This document shows, one piece after another, positions 10,560 through 22,009 of a stretch of 64,000 nucleotides of DNA. Location: positions 1-64,000 of the forward strand of contig VFJW01000017.1 in NCBI GenBank assembly GCA_009885845.1, written 5' to 3'. This stretch comes from Geobacter sp. Lineage in GTDB: Bacteria > Desulfobacterota > Desulfuromonadia > Geobacterales > Pseudopelobacteraceae. The position numbers and the translations under genes were made by a program. The notes under the pieces were generated by a model, which saw only the letters and a list, made by a program, of their open reading frames with translations, did no database searches and was not told the DNA's origin. Position 1 is the stretch's first letter. Each line of letters opens with the position of its first letter.

Positions 10560-11130
10560 TCTTCCTCGCAGGCGGATTAATAATCGCTTCGACACGCGCC
10601 TTCGGATCGCCGTCGCTTGATACGTCACTTTTGTCATCATCTACAAAATAGGTAATTACTTTTCCGGTGATGCTGTCTCCTCCCTGGACAACCCGGGGAG
10701 ACCCGGTCAAAACGATACGGCCGGCGCCGGTTTCATACACCGCCTGATCAGAAAATCCGGTTTTATTCAGCTGGACAATCCGTACATTTCCGTACGCTTC
10801 AACCTTGTCCACTTCACCGTTTATCTCGGCATAGTTTACAATGAGCTTATCAGAAAATATGGTTAAGTCGCCCTGCTTGGCAACAACCTTGCCGAGAAAA
10901 GTCGCCGTTCTCGCTTTGTTGTCTGCGGTCATCTCGTTTGATTTAACAGTAATCGGCAGGCGTGAACGTTCCTTGTGAGCCGGAGCCGGAGTCGCAGACA
11001 GAGCAGCAGATGCTGAACACGGGAAGCACAGGCAGGTTATCGTCAAGTAAAGGATACAGAATTTCATCATAGTAATACCAGCCCGAACAAACCGTACCCA
11101 TTTATTTGTCTTGTTACACATGTTGAACAC
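10540..11130 (-). CDS. lptA: LPS transport periplasmic protein LptA (OstA-like)
   Basis: KSNEMTADNKARTATFLGKVVAKQGDLTIFSDKLIVNY; signal peptide; lptC-lptA-lptB order. The true start may be the internal MMKFCIL. Confidence 0.88.
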   Translation of the reverse strand: MFNMCNKTNKWVRFVRAGITMMKFCILYLTITCLCFPCSASAALSATPAPAHKERSRLPITVKSNEMTADNKARTATFLGKVVAKQGDLTIFSDKLIVNYAEINGEVDKVEAYGNVRIVQLNKTGFSDQAVYETGAGRIVLTGSPRVVQGGDSITGKVITYFVDDDKSDVSSDGDPKARVEAIINPPARKNDAGSR

Positions 11131-11154
11131 TCATTACCCACACTCAACAGAAAA

Positions 11155-11724
11155 TTATTTCATACGAACGGCTGCATCGACCAGGGAATAAAAACGGGCC
11201 TGCTGATTTTCTACGCCAAAATCCATTCCTACGGCATTAAGCAGTAATCTCTGTTGCCGGAAGACTACCGGATATGTCGTTGAAAATTGATCCGTTGCGC
11301 CAGTATATATAATCGAGCTGGTGGTAAAACGTGCTCCAGCTTCGGTCACCGCATGAACATGGCCGTTAAGCCGGATATTTTTCGTCGAGGTGGAATACTC
11401 ACCATAGTCAGCGGTAACCGTTACTGCGCCATGCGACTTGGCATGTGGAAATACCATCCTGATATCCGAGAGGTAGGCCGTGTCACCTTTTTTATCATAA
11501 TCGGCCTGTTCAGCATCAAGTTCCCACACAACAAGACCATCCTGAATTTCTGAGAAACGGGCTTTTTTCAGGACAACATCAATATTGTGGGGAAGCGGTT
11601 GATTAGCCGAATGTGCCGGTGCTGATTCAGAAGAATCATTCCGGAGAACGACGGTTGCGATGCCGATAATCGCCGCCACAACGAGAAGCGCCAGTAACGG
11701 CTTGATATAAGCAGGCGATACCAT
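11155..11724 (-). CDS. lptC: LPS export ABC transporter periplasmic protein LptC
   Basis: Single N-terminal TM, LptC-type beta-jellyroll pattern, position upstream of lptA. Confidence 0.83.
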   Translation of the reverse strand: MVSPAYIKPLLALLVVAAIIGIATVVLRNDSSESAPAHSANQPLPHNIDVVLKKARFSEIQDGLVVWELDAEQADYDKKGDTAYLSDIRMVFPHAKSHGAVTVTADYGEYSTSTKNIRLNGHVHAVTEAGARFTTSSIIYTGATDQFSTTYPVVFRQQRLLLNAVGMDFGVENQQARFYSLVDAAVRMK

Positions 11725-11817
11725 AATAGGGAGGAACTATATCATCGGGGAGCAGGACTGTCCAGCATAACGTGGCAGTTTTGATGTATTTGGCACAGAG
11801 TTTGTATTAGATACGTC

Positions 11818-12333
11818 CTAAAGCTCGTAGCGGGCGGCAACCTCATTCCAAAACCCCCGCCCTTTGAGAATCAGATCACATACTTCGCGTACCGCGCCCC
11901 GTCCGCCGACACTGGAGGTTACATAGTGTGCGACAGTGCGGGCTTCAATCAGAGCATCTGCAGGAGCGGCGGCAAAAATCACACGACGCATAACCGGGAC
12001 ATCAATAACATCATCTCCAACATAGGCAATCTGACTGTCAAGAAGTCCGGTTTTCTGTTTTATATCTTCATAACTTTCAAGTTTTTTCAGAGCACCCTGA
12101 TACACCAGATCGATCCCCAACTCTCTGGCTCTGATTTCGACAACCAGTGAGGTGCGACCGGTAATGATGCCAACCTCTATTCCATATCGCTGCAGCATTT
12201 TGATGCCGTGACCGTCCTTGACATTAAATACTTTGGTTTCGAGGCCGTTACCATCGTAAATAATGCCTCCATCAGTCATAACACCATCGACGTCAAGCAA
12301 AAGCAATCGAATGTCTGAAAGCTTGTCATACAT
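11818..12333 (-). CDS. kdsC: 3-deoxy-D-manno-octulosonate 8-phosphate phosphatase
   Basis: LLLDVDGVMTDG HAD motif, IITGRTS, YVGDDVIDVPVMR. Confidence 0.93.
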   Translation of the reverse strand: MYDKLSDIRLLLLDVDGVMTDGGIIYDGNGLETKVFNVKDGHGIKMLQRYGIEVGIITGRTSLVVEIRARELGIDLVYQGALKKLESYEDIKQKTGLLDSQIAYVGDDVIDVPVMRRVIFAAAPADALIEARTVAHYVTSSVGGRGAVREVCDLILKGRGFWNEVAARYEL

Positions 12334-13301
12334 CAGGCAATACCTGCTTTGAGGATATCATGCAGATGAATGATGCCGCACGGAGATGAAATCTGATCGT
12401 TTTCGAACACAAATAACGAGGTAATGGCACGCTGCTCCATAACCTGCAGTGCAGCTGCGGCAAGCTCCGAGCGTTTTATACGCAGCGGCCCATGTTTCAT
12501 AATTTCCGAGGCGCGTTGATTGAGAATGTCGAAACCCTTTTCAAGCGACCGGCGCAGGTCCCCATCCGTAATGACGCCTTTCAGCGCGCCGTGTGCATCG
12601 CAGACACCGGCTACTCCAAGACCTTTGGCGGTGATTACGAACAGGGCTTCTTTCATCAAGGTATCCTCCTGAACCAGGGGAATCGCTTCGCCGGTATGCA
12701 TCAGGTCTTCAACCCGTGTAATCAGTTTTTTACCCAGTGACCCGCCGGGATGAAAGATCGCAAAATCTTCCGCCTTGAAACCGCGCCGTCCCAGCAGCGC
12801 CACGGCAAGTGCGTCACCCATTGCCAGCGTGGCAGTGGTGGAGGCGGTGGGAGCGAGGCCGAGCGGGCAGGCCTCCTCAGAGACGGAAACGTCCAGAAAG
12901 ACATCACTCAGACGTGCCAGGTTTGATGCCGGATTGCCGCTCATGGCAACCAGATGGGCACCGAGACGTTTGATTGAGGGAAGTATTCTCAGGATTTCTT
13001 CCGTTTCACCACTGTTTGAAATGGCAATGACAACATCACCCTTCATGACCATGCCGAGATCACCGTGGATCCCTTCTGCCGGATGCAGAAAGAAAGCAGG
13101 GGTACCGGTGGAAGCCATGGTTGAGGCAATCTTCTGGCCGACCAGACCTGATTTGCCCATCCCGCTGACAATCACCCGTCCCGGGCTTGTCAATATCAGA
13201 TCAATTGCCTGTTCGAACGAAGCGTCTATGCGGTCCGCCATTGCTGACAGGGCAAGCGCTTCAATCCGGATTACCCGGCGTGCCTCTACAATCATATTCA
13301 T
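12333..13301 (-). CDS. kdsD: D-arabinose 5-phosphate isomerase (KpsF/GutQ family; SIS plus two CBS domains)
   Basis: [53 protein letters not shown]. Confidence 0.93.
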   Translation of the reverse strand: MNMIVEARRVIRIEALALSAMADRIDASFEQAIDLILTSPGRVIVSGMGKSGLVGQKIASTMASTGTPAFFLHPAEGIHGDLGMVMKGDVVIAISNSGETEEILRILPSIKRLGAHLVAMSGNPASNLARLSDVFLDVSVSEEACPLGLAPTASTTATLAMGDALAVALLGRRGFKAEDFAIFHPGGSLGKKLITRVEDLMHTGEAIPLVQEDTLMKEALFVITAKGLGVAGVCDAHGALKGVITDGDLRRSLEKGFDILNQRASEIMKHGPLRIKRSELAAAALQVMEQRAITSLFVFENDQISSPCGIIHLHDILKAGIA

Positions 13302-14131
13302 ACGGATGGTCTCTGCTTAACGACAAAATCAAGTGCCTTCAGGGTCTTAAGCAGGGCGGGAAGTTCAATCAGCGGGATCGAATTAGGACCGTCACAGAGC
13401 GCCTTGTCAGGATCCTCATGCACTTCCATAAAAATGCCATCAATCCCGGTGGCAACCGCCGCCCGTGACAGATACTCGACAAACTCGCGCTGACCGCCCG
13501 AACTATCCCCCTGACCACCAGGAAGCTGCACACTGTGAGTTGCGTCAAACACCACCGGATACCCGGTGGCCCGCATGACCGGAAAACTGCGCATATCCAC
13601 GACCAGATTATTATAGCCGAAGGAAGCACCGCGTTCAGTCAGGATGATATTCTCATTGCCGCTTGCGGCGATTTTACCGGCGACATTTTTCATATCCCAC
13701 GGAGCCAGAAACTGCCCTTTTTTGACATTGATAATCCGACCGCTCTGAGCCGCAGCGATCAACAGATCGGTCTGGCGACAGAGAAAAGCCGGGATCTGCA
13801 GGATATCAAGCACCTCGGCTGCCGGTTTGATCTGCTCGATGGAGTGAACATCCGAGATCACCGGCACACCAAGCGCTTCCTTGACCTTGCGTAAAATTGC
13901 CAGGCCCTCTTTCAGTCCCGGCCCGCGATAGGCATTGATTGAGGTACGGTTGGCCTTGTCGTAGGAAGCTTTGAAAATCAAGGGGATTGACAGACCGTTG
14001 CAGATCGCCATCAACCGTTCGGCGTGCCGCATGGTTGCGGTTTCATTCTCAATTACGCACGGCCCGGCGATCAGGACCAGCGGACGGTTACCGCCGATTT
14101 TTACATTTCCGGCAATAATTTCTCTGGTCAT
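13298..14131 (-). CDS. kdsA: 3-deoxy-8-phosphooctulonate synthase
   Basis: [45 protein letters not shown]. Confidence 0.95.
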   Translation of the reverse strand: MTREIIAGNVKIGGNRPLVLIAGPCVIENETATMRHAERLMAICNGLSIPLIFKASYDKANRTSINAYRGPGLKEGLAILRKVKEALGVPVISDVHSIEQIKPAAEVLDILQIPAFLCRQTDLLIAAAQSGRIINVKKGQFLAPWDMKNVAGKIAASGNENIILTERGASFGYNNLVVDMRSFPVMRATGYPVVFDATHSVQLPGGQGDSSGGQREFVEYLSRAAVATGIDGIFMEVHEDPDKALCDGPNSIPLIELPALLKTLKALDFVVKQRPSV

Positions 14132-14134
14132 GAC

Positions 14135-15760
<1,626 letters not shown>

Positions 15761-15781
15761 TCATTCGATAAAAAATATGTC

Positions 15782-16546
15782 CTATAGATGAAGTTTACGA
15801 TACTGCTCCTGTACTTTAAGCAGATCATCAGGCGTGTCGACTCCAATCGACTCGAATTCGGTTTCAACCACCCGTATTTTTACGCCATTCTCAATGGCAC
15901 GCAACTGCTCGAGCTTCTCGGATATTTCCAGAAACGTCGCAGGCATTGAGGCAAATTTCAGCAGAAAATCACGGCGATAGACATACAGGCCGACATGTTT
16001 GAAACAGAGCAGCTTACCGCAACAAAACGATTCATCCTTGAGATCTTTCCATTTATCGCGAAAAAACGGGAGCGGCGAACGGGAGAAATAGAGGGCATTG
16101 CCACGATGATCGGTCACCACTTTGACCACATTGGGAGACAGGAAGTCATGCAGGCATTTGATGCGCGTCTTGACGGTACTCATCTGCAGGTCGTCCTCTT
16201 CAAGGAACGGCTGTAGTGCCAGGTCGATTATAGCCGGGTCAATCAGCGGCTCATCACCCTGCACATTGACGATTATATCCGAATCAAGACCGGTAGCAAC
16301 CTCTGCCAGGCGGTCGGTGCCGGTTTCATGACCGGCGGAGGTCATGACAACTTCTCCGCCGAAGGCACTGACCGCATCAGCAATGCGTGAGTCATCAGTT
16401 GCCACAATAACCCGATCCACCAGCTTTGACTGGGCAGTACGCTGGTACACATGCTGGATCATCGGACGGCCGCCAATTTCCGCCAAAGCCTTACCGGGAA
16501 AACGTACCGATGCATAACGGGCAGGGATTACCGCTGTAATTTTCAT
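15782..16546 (-). CDS. kdsB: 3-deoxy-manno-octulosonate cytidylyltransferase
   Basis: [38 protein letters not shown]. Confidence 0.95.
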   Translation of the reverse strand: MKITAVIPARYASVRFPGKALAEIGGRPMIQHVYQRTAQSKLVDRVIVATDDSRIADAVSAFGGEVVMTSAGHETGTDRLAEVATGLDSDIIVNVQGDEPLIDPAIIDLALQPFLEEDDLQMSTVKTRIKCLHDFLSPNVVKVVTDHRGNALYFSRSPLPFFRDKWKDLKDESFCCGKLLCFKHVGLYVYRRDFLLKFASMPATFLEISEKLEQLRAIENGVKIRVVETEFESIGVDTPDDLLKVQEQYRKLHL

Positions 16547-16769
16547 GCTGGAGAACCTTTTAAATCTCGGAATAATGACGAAAACGTCAGGTGTCCAGTG
16601 GTAGGACGTGACAAGTTACCGCAAAAGTGAAAGGGTGTCAAGATGCGAACGCGGGGCCTTTTTTGAGGTAATAAGCGGTGGCATACCATGGTGTTGACGA
16701 CAGACAAACCAGCCCTTTACATGGAATTACGTTGAAAAAGCGGCAACAATATTGACCTGACCTGCAGAG

Positions 16770-16893
16770 TAATTCCAATTTTAAATCAAAGATGATATCA
16801 AGGGGGTGAGGATTGAGGCGACGAAGCGTACAGATAGTACGTTGAGGAGCCGAAGACGAGCCAACGAAGATTGCGCTTTGATTTGGAATTGGT
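16770..16893. repeat. intergenic palindromic repeat element (copy A)
   Basis: Ends aattccaattttaaatcaaag ... ctttgatttggaattggtat are inverted; core gatgatatcaag...cgacgaagcgtacagatagtacgttgaggag...gacgagccaacg. Related sequence at 43390-43500 and a half-copy at 52245-52274. Confidence 0.65.
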
Positions 16894-16942
16894 ATAAGGT
16901 ACTTTGTCGGACATATCAGCACAAAGGAAGGAAGCCCCGGTT

Positions 16943-17410
16943 ATGCATCGCCCCTCCTGGGATCAGTATTTCATGGACATAACCCGCCTGGTTGCCACCC
17001 GTTCATCCTGCATGCGACGGCAGGTGGGGGCATTACTGGTTAAGGATCGCAACATCCTGGCCACCGGTTACAACGGTGTTCCGTCAGGGATTACCCACTG
17101 TGAAGCGGTCGGCTGCCTCCGCGAAAAACTCAAGGTTCCATCAGGTGAACGCCATGAACTCTGCCGAGGTCTTCATGCCGAGCAGAACGCAATCATCCAG
17201 GCCGCCAAACACGGCACCAGCATCGACGGTTCTACTTTGTACTGTACCACTATGCCTTGCATCATCTGCACAAAAATGATTATCAACGCGGGCATAACCA
17301 CCGTGATTTACGACGAAGGATATGCCGATGAACTGGCCCGCGAAATGATCGCTGAGGCTGCTATTCAGGTAGTACATTTTGCTGCAGAAGGCACGGGTGA
17401 AACCGAATGA
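16943..17410 (+). CDS. dCMP deaminase / ComE-type cytidine deaminase
   Basis: [34 protein letters not shown]; zinc motif [10 protein letters not shown]...[17 protein letters not shown]. Confidence 0.92.
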   Translation: MHRPSWDQYFMDITRLVATRSSCMRRQVGALLVKDRNILATGYNGVPSGITHCEAVGCLREKLKVPSGERHELCRGLHAEQNAIIQAAKHGTSIDGSTLYCTTMPCIICTKMIINAGITTVIYDEGYADELAREMIAEAAIQVVHFAAEGTGETE

Positions 17411-17859
17411 AATGTCCGTTTTGCAACAATCTGGACAGCAAGGTCGTTGATTCCCGCCCTGACAAAGGAGGCTCTGCGATTCGCCGTCGCCGTGAATGTG
17501 AACAGTGTGCAAAGCGCTTTACTACTCACGAGCGAATTGAAGAGATTCTTCCCCAGGTCTGCAAGAAAGATGGACGGCGCGAACAGTTTGACCGTATGAA
17601 GATAATCAACGGCATCGTCAAGGCATGTGAAAAGCGACCGATCTCCAAAGCCGACATCGAACTGCTGGTTGACCGACTTGAGACCCGTCTGCAGGAATCG
17701 ACCGAACGGGAAATTTCAACCACGACTATCGGCGAGTGGGTCATGAATGAGCTGCATGCTTTGGATGAAGTGGCCTATGTACGCTTTGCTTCAGTGTACC
17801 GCTCATTCCGTGACATCGGGGAATTCATGCAGGAGTTGCAGGATCTACTCAAAAAGTAA
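17407..17859 (+). CDS. nrdR: transcriptional repressor NrdR
   Basis: [48 protein letters not shown]-cone. Confidence 0.97.
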   Translation: MKCPFCNNLDSKVVDSRPDKGGSAIRRRRECEQCAKRFTTHERIEEILPQVCKKDGRREQFDRMKIINGIVKACEKRPISKADIELLVDRLETRLQESTEREISTTTIGEWVMNELHALDEVAYVRFASVYRSFRDIGEFMQELQDLLKK

Positions 17860-17863
17860 CAAA

Positions 17864-17926
17864 TTCTGGATGTTGGATTCTGGATGTTGAATTTCAATCC
17901 AAAATTCAAAATTCAAAATTTCTTTT
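17864..17926. repeat. short tandem/heptad repeat tract (ttctggatgttgga; ttcaaaa)
   Basis: ttctggatgttggattctggatgttgaatttc followed by aaaattcaaaattcaaaattt, directly upstream of ribD. Confidence 0.6.
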
Positions 17927-17940
17927 ATTTAAGAGCGTAC

Positions 17941-19047
17941 ATGACCTCCATCGACGCAAAACATATGAAACGTGCCATTACGCTGGCAAAAAAAGGGGTC
18001 GGGAAAACGCGCCCGAATCCTGCGGTCGGTTGTGTTGTTGTCAAAGATGGTGTGGTTATCGGTGAAGGGTGGCACAAAAAAGCGGGCGGACCTCACGCCG
18101 AAATCCACGCGTTACAGAGCGCCGGAAATGCAGCCAGAGGGTCAGACGTGTACGTGACTCTTGAGCCCTGCTGTCACACCGGAAAGACTCCCCCCTGCTG
18201 TGAGGCACTTATCAAGGCGGGAGTCAGACGTGTTATCGCCGGCATGCGCGACCCCAATCCGCAGGTAAACGGCGGCGGCTTGCAGGCATTGCAGCAGGCC
18301 GGAATAGAGACTGTATGTGATGTTCTGGAGAAGGAATGTCGGGCGATCAATCGCCCCTTCCTGAAATTTATTACGACCGGACATCCGTACGTCACCTATA
18401 AATGCGCCATGACACTGGACGGCAAGATAGCAAGCGTCACGGGCGAATCACGCTGGATCAGCTGCGAGGCCTCGCGCAGAATTGTACATCGTATGCGGGC
18501 GGATAGTGATGCTGTCATGGTCGGTGTTGATACCATTATCGCAGATGACCCGCAGCTGACTGTCCGGCACGTCACGGGACGCAACCCGCTCAGGATCATC
18601 GTCGACAGCCACTTGCGCACCCCGGAGAGCGTCGCGGTGTTAAGCGTTCAAATGGCCCGGGGAACGGTCATTGCCACCATAGAAACAGACCCTGCGGTGC
18701 ATGCCCGTTATCAGAAAAACGGCGCCACCCTGTTGGTCTGCAGCTCGGAAAACAACAGGGTGCAGCTGTATGACCTCTGGAACAGACTTGGTAAACTCGG
18801 CATCCATTCCCTCCTGCTTGAGGGGGGGAGCCATCTTGCCGGAGAAGCTCTCAGGCACGGCCTGATTGATGAATGTGTATTCTTTTATGCACCAAAAGTG
18901 ATCGGCAGCGACGGATTTTCTCCGTTCGCCATCACCGGCACCACCGATATGGCCCGTTCCATCAAGTTTCAGGATCTCAACATACGCCGTGTTGGTTCTG
19001 ATATGATGGTGACAGCGCGCCCGGAGAATGTATGTTTACTGGACTGA
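17941..19047 (+). CDS. ribD: bifunctional diaminohydroxyphosphoribosylaminopyrimidine deaminase / 5-amino-6-(5-phosphoribosylamino)uracil reductase
   Basis: KGVGKTRPNPAVGCVVVKDG, HAEIHAL, PCCHTGKTPPCCEALIKAG, KCAMTLDGKIAS. Confidence 0.95.
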   Translation: MTSIDAKHMKRAITLAKKGVGKTRPNPAVGCVVVKDGVVIGEGWHKKAGGPHAEIHALQSAGNAARGSDVYVTLEPCCHTGKTPPCCEALIKAGVRRVIAGMRDPNPQVNGGGLQALQQAGIETVCDVLEKECRAINRPFLKFITTGHPYVTYKCAMTLDGKIASVTGESRWISCEASRRIVHRMRADSDAVMVGVDTIIADDPQLTVRHVTGRNPLRIIVDSHLRTPESVAVLSVQMARGTVIATIETDPAVHARYQKNGATLLVCSSENNRVQLYDLWNRLGKLGIHSLLLEGGSHLAGEALRHGLIDECVFFYAPKVIGSDGFSPFAITGTTDMARSIKFQDLNIRRVGSDMMVTARPENVCLLD

Positions 19048-19673
19048 TTGAAGATATCGGCCGGGTGGCCTCCTTTCACCGTCAGGGGGGAGCTGGAATA
19101 CTGGTCGTAGATACCGCTCTGCCGATAAAAGATATCGCTGTCGGTGATTCTGTTGCCGTCAACGGAGCATGCCTGACGGTAACTGCAAAGAGCATCAGCA
19201 CCCTGACCTTTGACGTTTCTCCCGAAAGCCTTTCACGAACGACGGTCGGAAAACTTTCCGCCGACAGTCGTGTTAATCTGGAACGTGCACTCAGACTTGG
19301 TGACCGTCTTGGTGGGCATATTGTCAGCGGCCACGTCGACTGCGAGGGATTCCTGGCCCGTTCTGAAAGCCGATCCGGCAATCACCTGCTGCAGTTCGCT
19401 CTACCGACGGAACATGCCCGCTACCTGGTGGAGAAAGGTTCCGTAACGATTGACGGTATCAGCCTGACGGTCAATGCTGTCACTCAGGATGGCTTTTCGG
19501 TGAATATTATTCCGCATACATTCAAAACAACCACGCTTGGCGAACTCAGGGTCGGCAATAAAGTTAACATTGAAACCGACATTATCGGAAAGTATGTGGA
19601 ACGACTGACGCACCCCTGGAAGTCAGGGGGCGGCGTAAGCATGAAAACACTCGCAGAAAACGGCTTTATTTAA
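19032..19673 (+). CDS. ribE: riboflavin synthase alpha subunit
   Basis: MFTGLIEDIGRV, GDSVAVNGACLTV, GHIVSGHVD repeat motifs. Confidence 0.95.
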   Translation: MFTGLIEDIGRVASFHRQGGAGILVVDTALPIKDIAVGDSVAVNGACLTVTAKSISTLTFDVSPESLSRTTVGKLSADSRVNLERALRLGDRLGGHIVSGHVDCEGFLARSESRSGNHLLQFALPTEHARYLVEKGSVTIDGISLTVNAVTQDGFSVNIIPHTFKTTTLGELRVGNKVNIETDIIGKYVERLTHPWKSGGGVSMKTLAENGFI

Positions 19674-19688
19674 CAGGAAAGGTGAACC

Positions 19689-20894
19689 ATGTCCGTAGCA
19701 ACTATAGAAGAAGCGATTGAAGACATCCGTCAGGGGAAAATGGTTATTCTTGTGGATGATGAGGACCGTGAAAACGAAGGAGATCTGACCCTTGCCGCTG
19801 AAGCGGCCACTCCGGAAAATATCAATTTCATGGCAAAATACGGACGCGGACTGATCTGCCTGACTCTGACTCCGGAAAAATGCGATGAACTGGGATTACG
19901 GCCGATGGTGCGCGACAACACCTCCCCCTTTGAAACCGCATTTACGGTATCAATTGAGGCCAAACATGGCGTGACCACCGGCATATCGGCTGCCGATCGG
20001 GCACTTACGATTGTTACCGCCGTAGCTGACAACGCCAGCGCCAGGGATCTGGTCAGTCCCGGTCACATATTTCCGCTCAGATCCCGCAAAGGTGGCGTAC
20101 TCGTGCGACTTGGCCAGACCGAAGGTTCAGTCGATCTGGCGCGCCTTGCCGGACTGAAACCGGCCGGAGTTATCTGCGAAATCATGAATGACGACGGCAC
20201 CATGGCCCGAATGCCGGAACTGAAAAAATTTGCAAAAGAGCACGCCATTAAAATCTGTACAATTGCTGATCTGGTCGCCTACCGACTCAAGAACGAGCGA
20301 CTGGTGCGCACTGTCGCTGAGGCACGTCTTCCCTCCTCGTTCGGTGGAGAATGGCGGGCTATCGGCTTTGAAAACGATATCGACAAACTTGAGCATATCG
20401 CTCTGGTCAAGGGGGAACTGAAAAAAGATCACCCGGTACTGGTTCGGGTGCATTCGGAATGCCTGACCGGAGATGTACTCGGCAGTCAGCGCTGTGACTG
20501 CGGTGAACAGCTGCATCGCGCCATGGAACAGATTGCCGGCGAAGGGTGCGGAGTCATTCTGTACATGCGTCAGGAGGGGCGGGGCATCGGTCTGGTCAAC
20601 AAACTGAAAGCATATGAACTGCAGGATAACGGCCGTGACACGGTGGAAGCAAATCTGGAACTGGGCTTCAAAGCGGATCTGCGCGAGTACGGGATCGGTG
20701 CCCAGATTCTTCTGGCACTCGGTATCACCAAGATACGCCTACTGACCAATAACCCGAAAAAACTGATCGGCCTTCAGGGGTATGGCATTGACATTATCGA
20801 GCGGGTCTCAATAGAAGCGGAGCCGACTGACACAAACCGGGATTACCTTGAAACGAAACGCGAAAAGATGGGACATCTGTTGGGGAACCTCTGA
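19689..20894 (+). CDS. ribBA: 3,4-dihydroxy-2-butanone 4-phosphate synthase / GTP cyclohydrolase II
   Basis: [17 protein letters not shown] (RibB); [21 protein letters not shown] and RQEGRGIGL (RibA). Confidence 0.96.
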   Translation: MSVATIEEAIEDIRQGKMVILVDDEDRENEGDLTLAAEAATPENINFMAKYGRGLICLTLTPEKCDELGLRPMVRDNTSPFETAFTVSIEAKHGVTTGISAADRALTIVTAVADNASARDLVSPGHIFPLRSRKGGVLVRLGQTEGSVDLARLAGLKPAGVICEIMNDDGTMARMPELKKFAKEHAIKICTIADLVAYRLKNERLVRTVAEARLPSSFGGEWRAIGFENDIDKLEHIALVKGELKKDHPVLVRVHSECLTGDVLGSQRCDCGEQLHRAMEQIAGEGCGVILYMRQEGRGIGLVNKLKAYELQDNGRDTVEANLELGFKADLREYGIGAQILLALGITKIRLLTNNPKKLIGLQGYGIDIIERVSIEAEPTDTNRDYLETKREKMGHLLGNL

Positions 20895-21436
20895 TGCGCA
20901 TCCTGCTTCACACCTGCTGCGGCCCCTGCGCTGTTTTCCCGCTGCAGCAACTGCGGGCGGCGGGTCACCAGGTGACCGGTTTTTTCTATAATCACAATAT
21001 TCATCCCTATCAGGAATATGCCCAACGTCGGGATACTGCAATTCTCATGGCAGAGCAGAATAGAATGCCGTTGATCATGCGTGATGACTATGATCTGGAG
21101 GGATTTCTGGCGAACGTAGCCGCTGAACCGGAGAAGCGCTGCAGCTACTGTTATTCCTCGCGACTGCGGACTGCTGCACAGGCTGCACTTGAGGGGGGCT
21201 TCGACGCATTTACCGCTTCACTGCTCTACAGCAGATATCAGAAGCATGACGAAATCAAGTTGCTTGGTGAACAGGTGGGAAATGAATTCGGAGTATCTTT
21301 TTATTATCAGGACTTTCGCTCAGGGTGGCAGGAGGGAATCCGGCTTTCAAAGGAGTCGGGACTGTATCGCCAGCAGTACTGCGGTTGTATCTACAGCGAG
21401 AAGGAACGTTATCTGCCAAAATCGAAAACTGCCTGA
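20894..21436 (+). CDS. queH: epoxyqueuosine reductase QueH (DUF208)
   Basis: LLHTCCGPCAVFPLQQL, RCSYCYSSRL, YCGCIYSE. Confidence 0.9.
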   Translation: MRILLHTCCGPCAVFPLQQLRAAGHQVTGFFYNHNIHPYQEYAQRRDTAILMAEQNRMPLIMRDDYDLEGFLANVAAEPEKRCSYCYSSRLRTAAQAALEGGFDAFTASLLYSRYQKHDEIKLLGEQVGNEFGVSFYYQDFRSGWQEGIRLSKESGLYRQQYCGCIYSEKERYLPKSKTA

Positions 21437-21459
21437 CCAGGTAATAGTTCAGAATTGAG

Positions 21460-21496
21460 CAACAAAAAAGCCCGTGCTGCCACGGGCTTTTTGTTG
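21460..21496 (+). terminator. rho-independent terminator after queH
   Basis: caacaaaaaaGCCCGTGctgcCACGGGCtttttgttg. Confidence 0.85.
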
Positions 21497-21597
21497 CTGT
21501 GTGCAATCAATGTCAATTAGTGAGTTAGAAGTTATTTTCTGCCACTGGTTCTCGTAGAAAATGACTTCGTTAACTCACTTATCCCGTTTATCGGGGC

Positions 21598-21765
21598 CTA
21601 GGCATGGATAGCGTTTACGGGGCAGGTATCTACACATGCTCCGCAGTCGATACAGGTATCGGCGTCGATAACACGCTTATCACCCTGCTCGCTGATAGAA
21701 TTTACAGGACAGGAGTCCTCACATGCTGCACAGTTTGTGCAATCATCAGTAATAGTATGGGCCAC
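21598..21765 (-). CDS. 2x[4Fe-4S] ferredoxin (55 aa)
   Basis: Translated by eye: (M)AHTITDDCTNCAACEDSCPVNSISEQGDKRVIDADTCIDCGACVDTCPVNAIHA; GTG start preceded by a strong aaggaggtg Shine-Dalgarno. Absent from the ORF track because of length. Confidence 0.93.
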   Translation of the reverse strand: MAHTITDDCTNCAACEDSCPVNSISEQGDKRVIDADTCIDCGACVDTCPVNAIHA

Positions 21766-22009
21766 AATTTCACCTCCTTGTAAGATTAGCTTCCCTGACG
21801 GAAAGAGGAGTGTGATGTACCATACCGGTTTTTAAATGTCCAGCAAAGAAATTTCCCCCCGGCAATTCCTTCTAAACATATTTTGTTGAATTCATTTCGC
21901 GTTCCGTGTATATATAAAAAACGGTTTTATTACAGCTAGTTATTTTAGTTTCGATGTTATTTTTTTACTTAGAATATAACAAAATATTATTTTTTTGAAG
22001 GGGTCATAC

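Noticed and set aside
16638-16922. 94-aa minus-strand ORF between kdsB and the dCMP deaminase gene
   Set aside because: Overlaps the palindromic repeat and has no protein-like motif.
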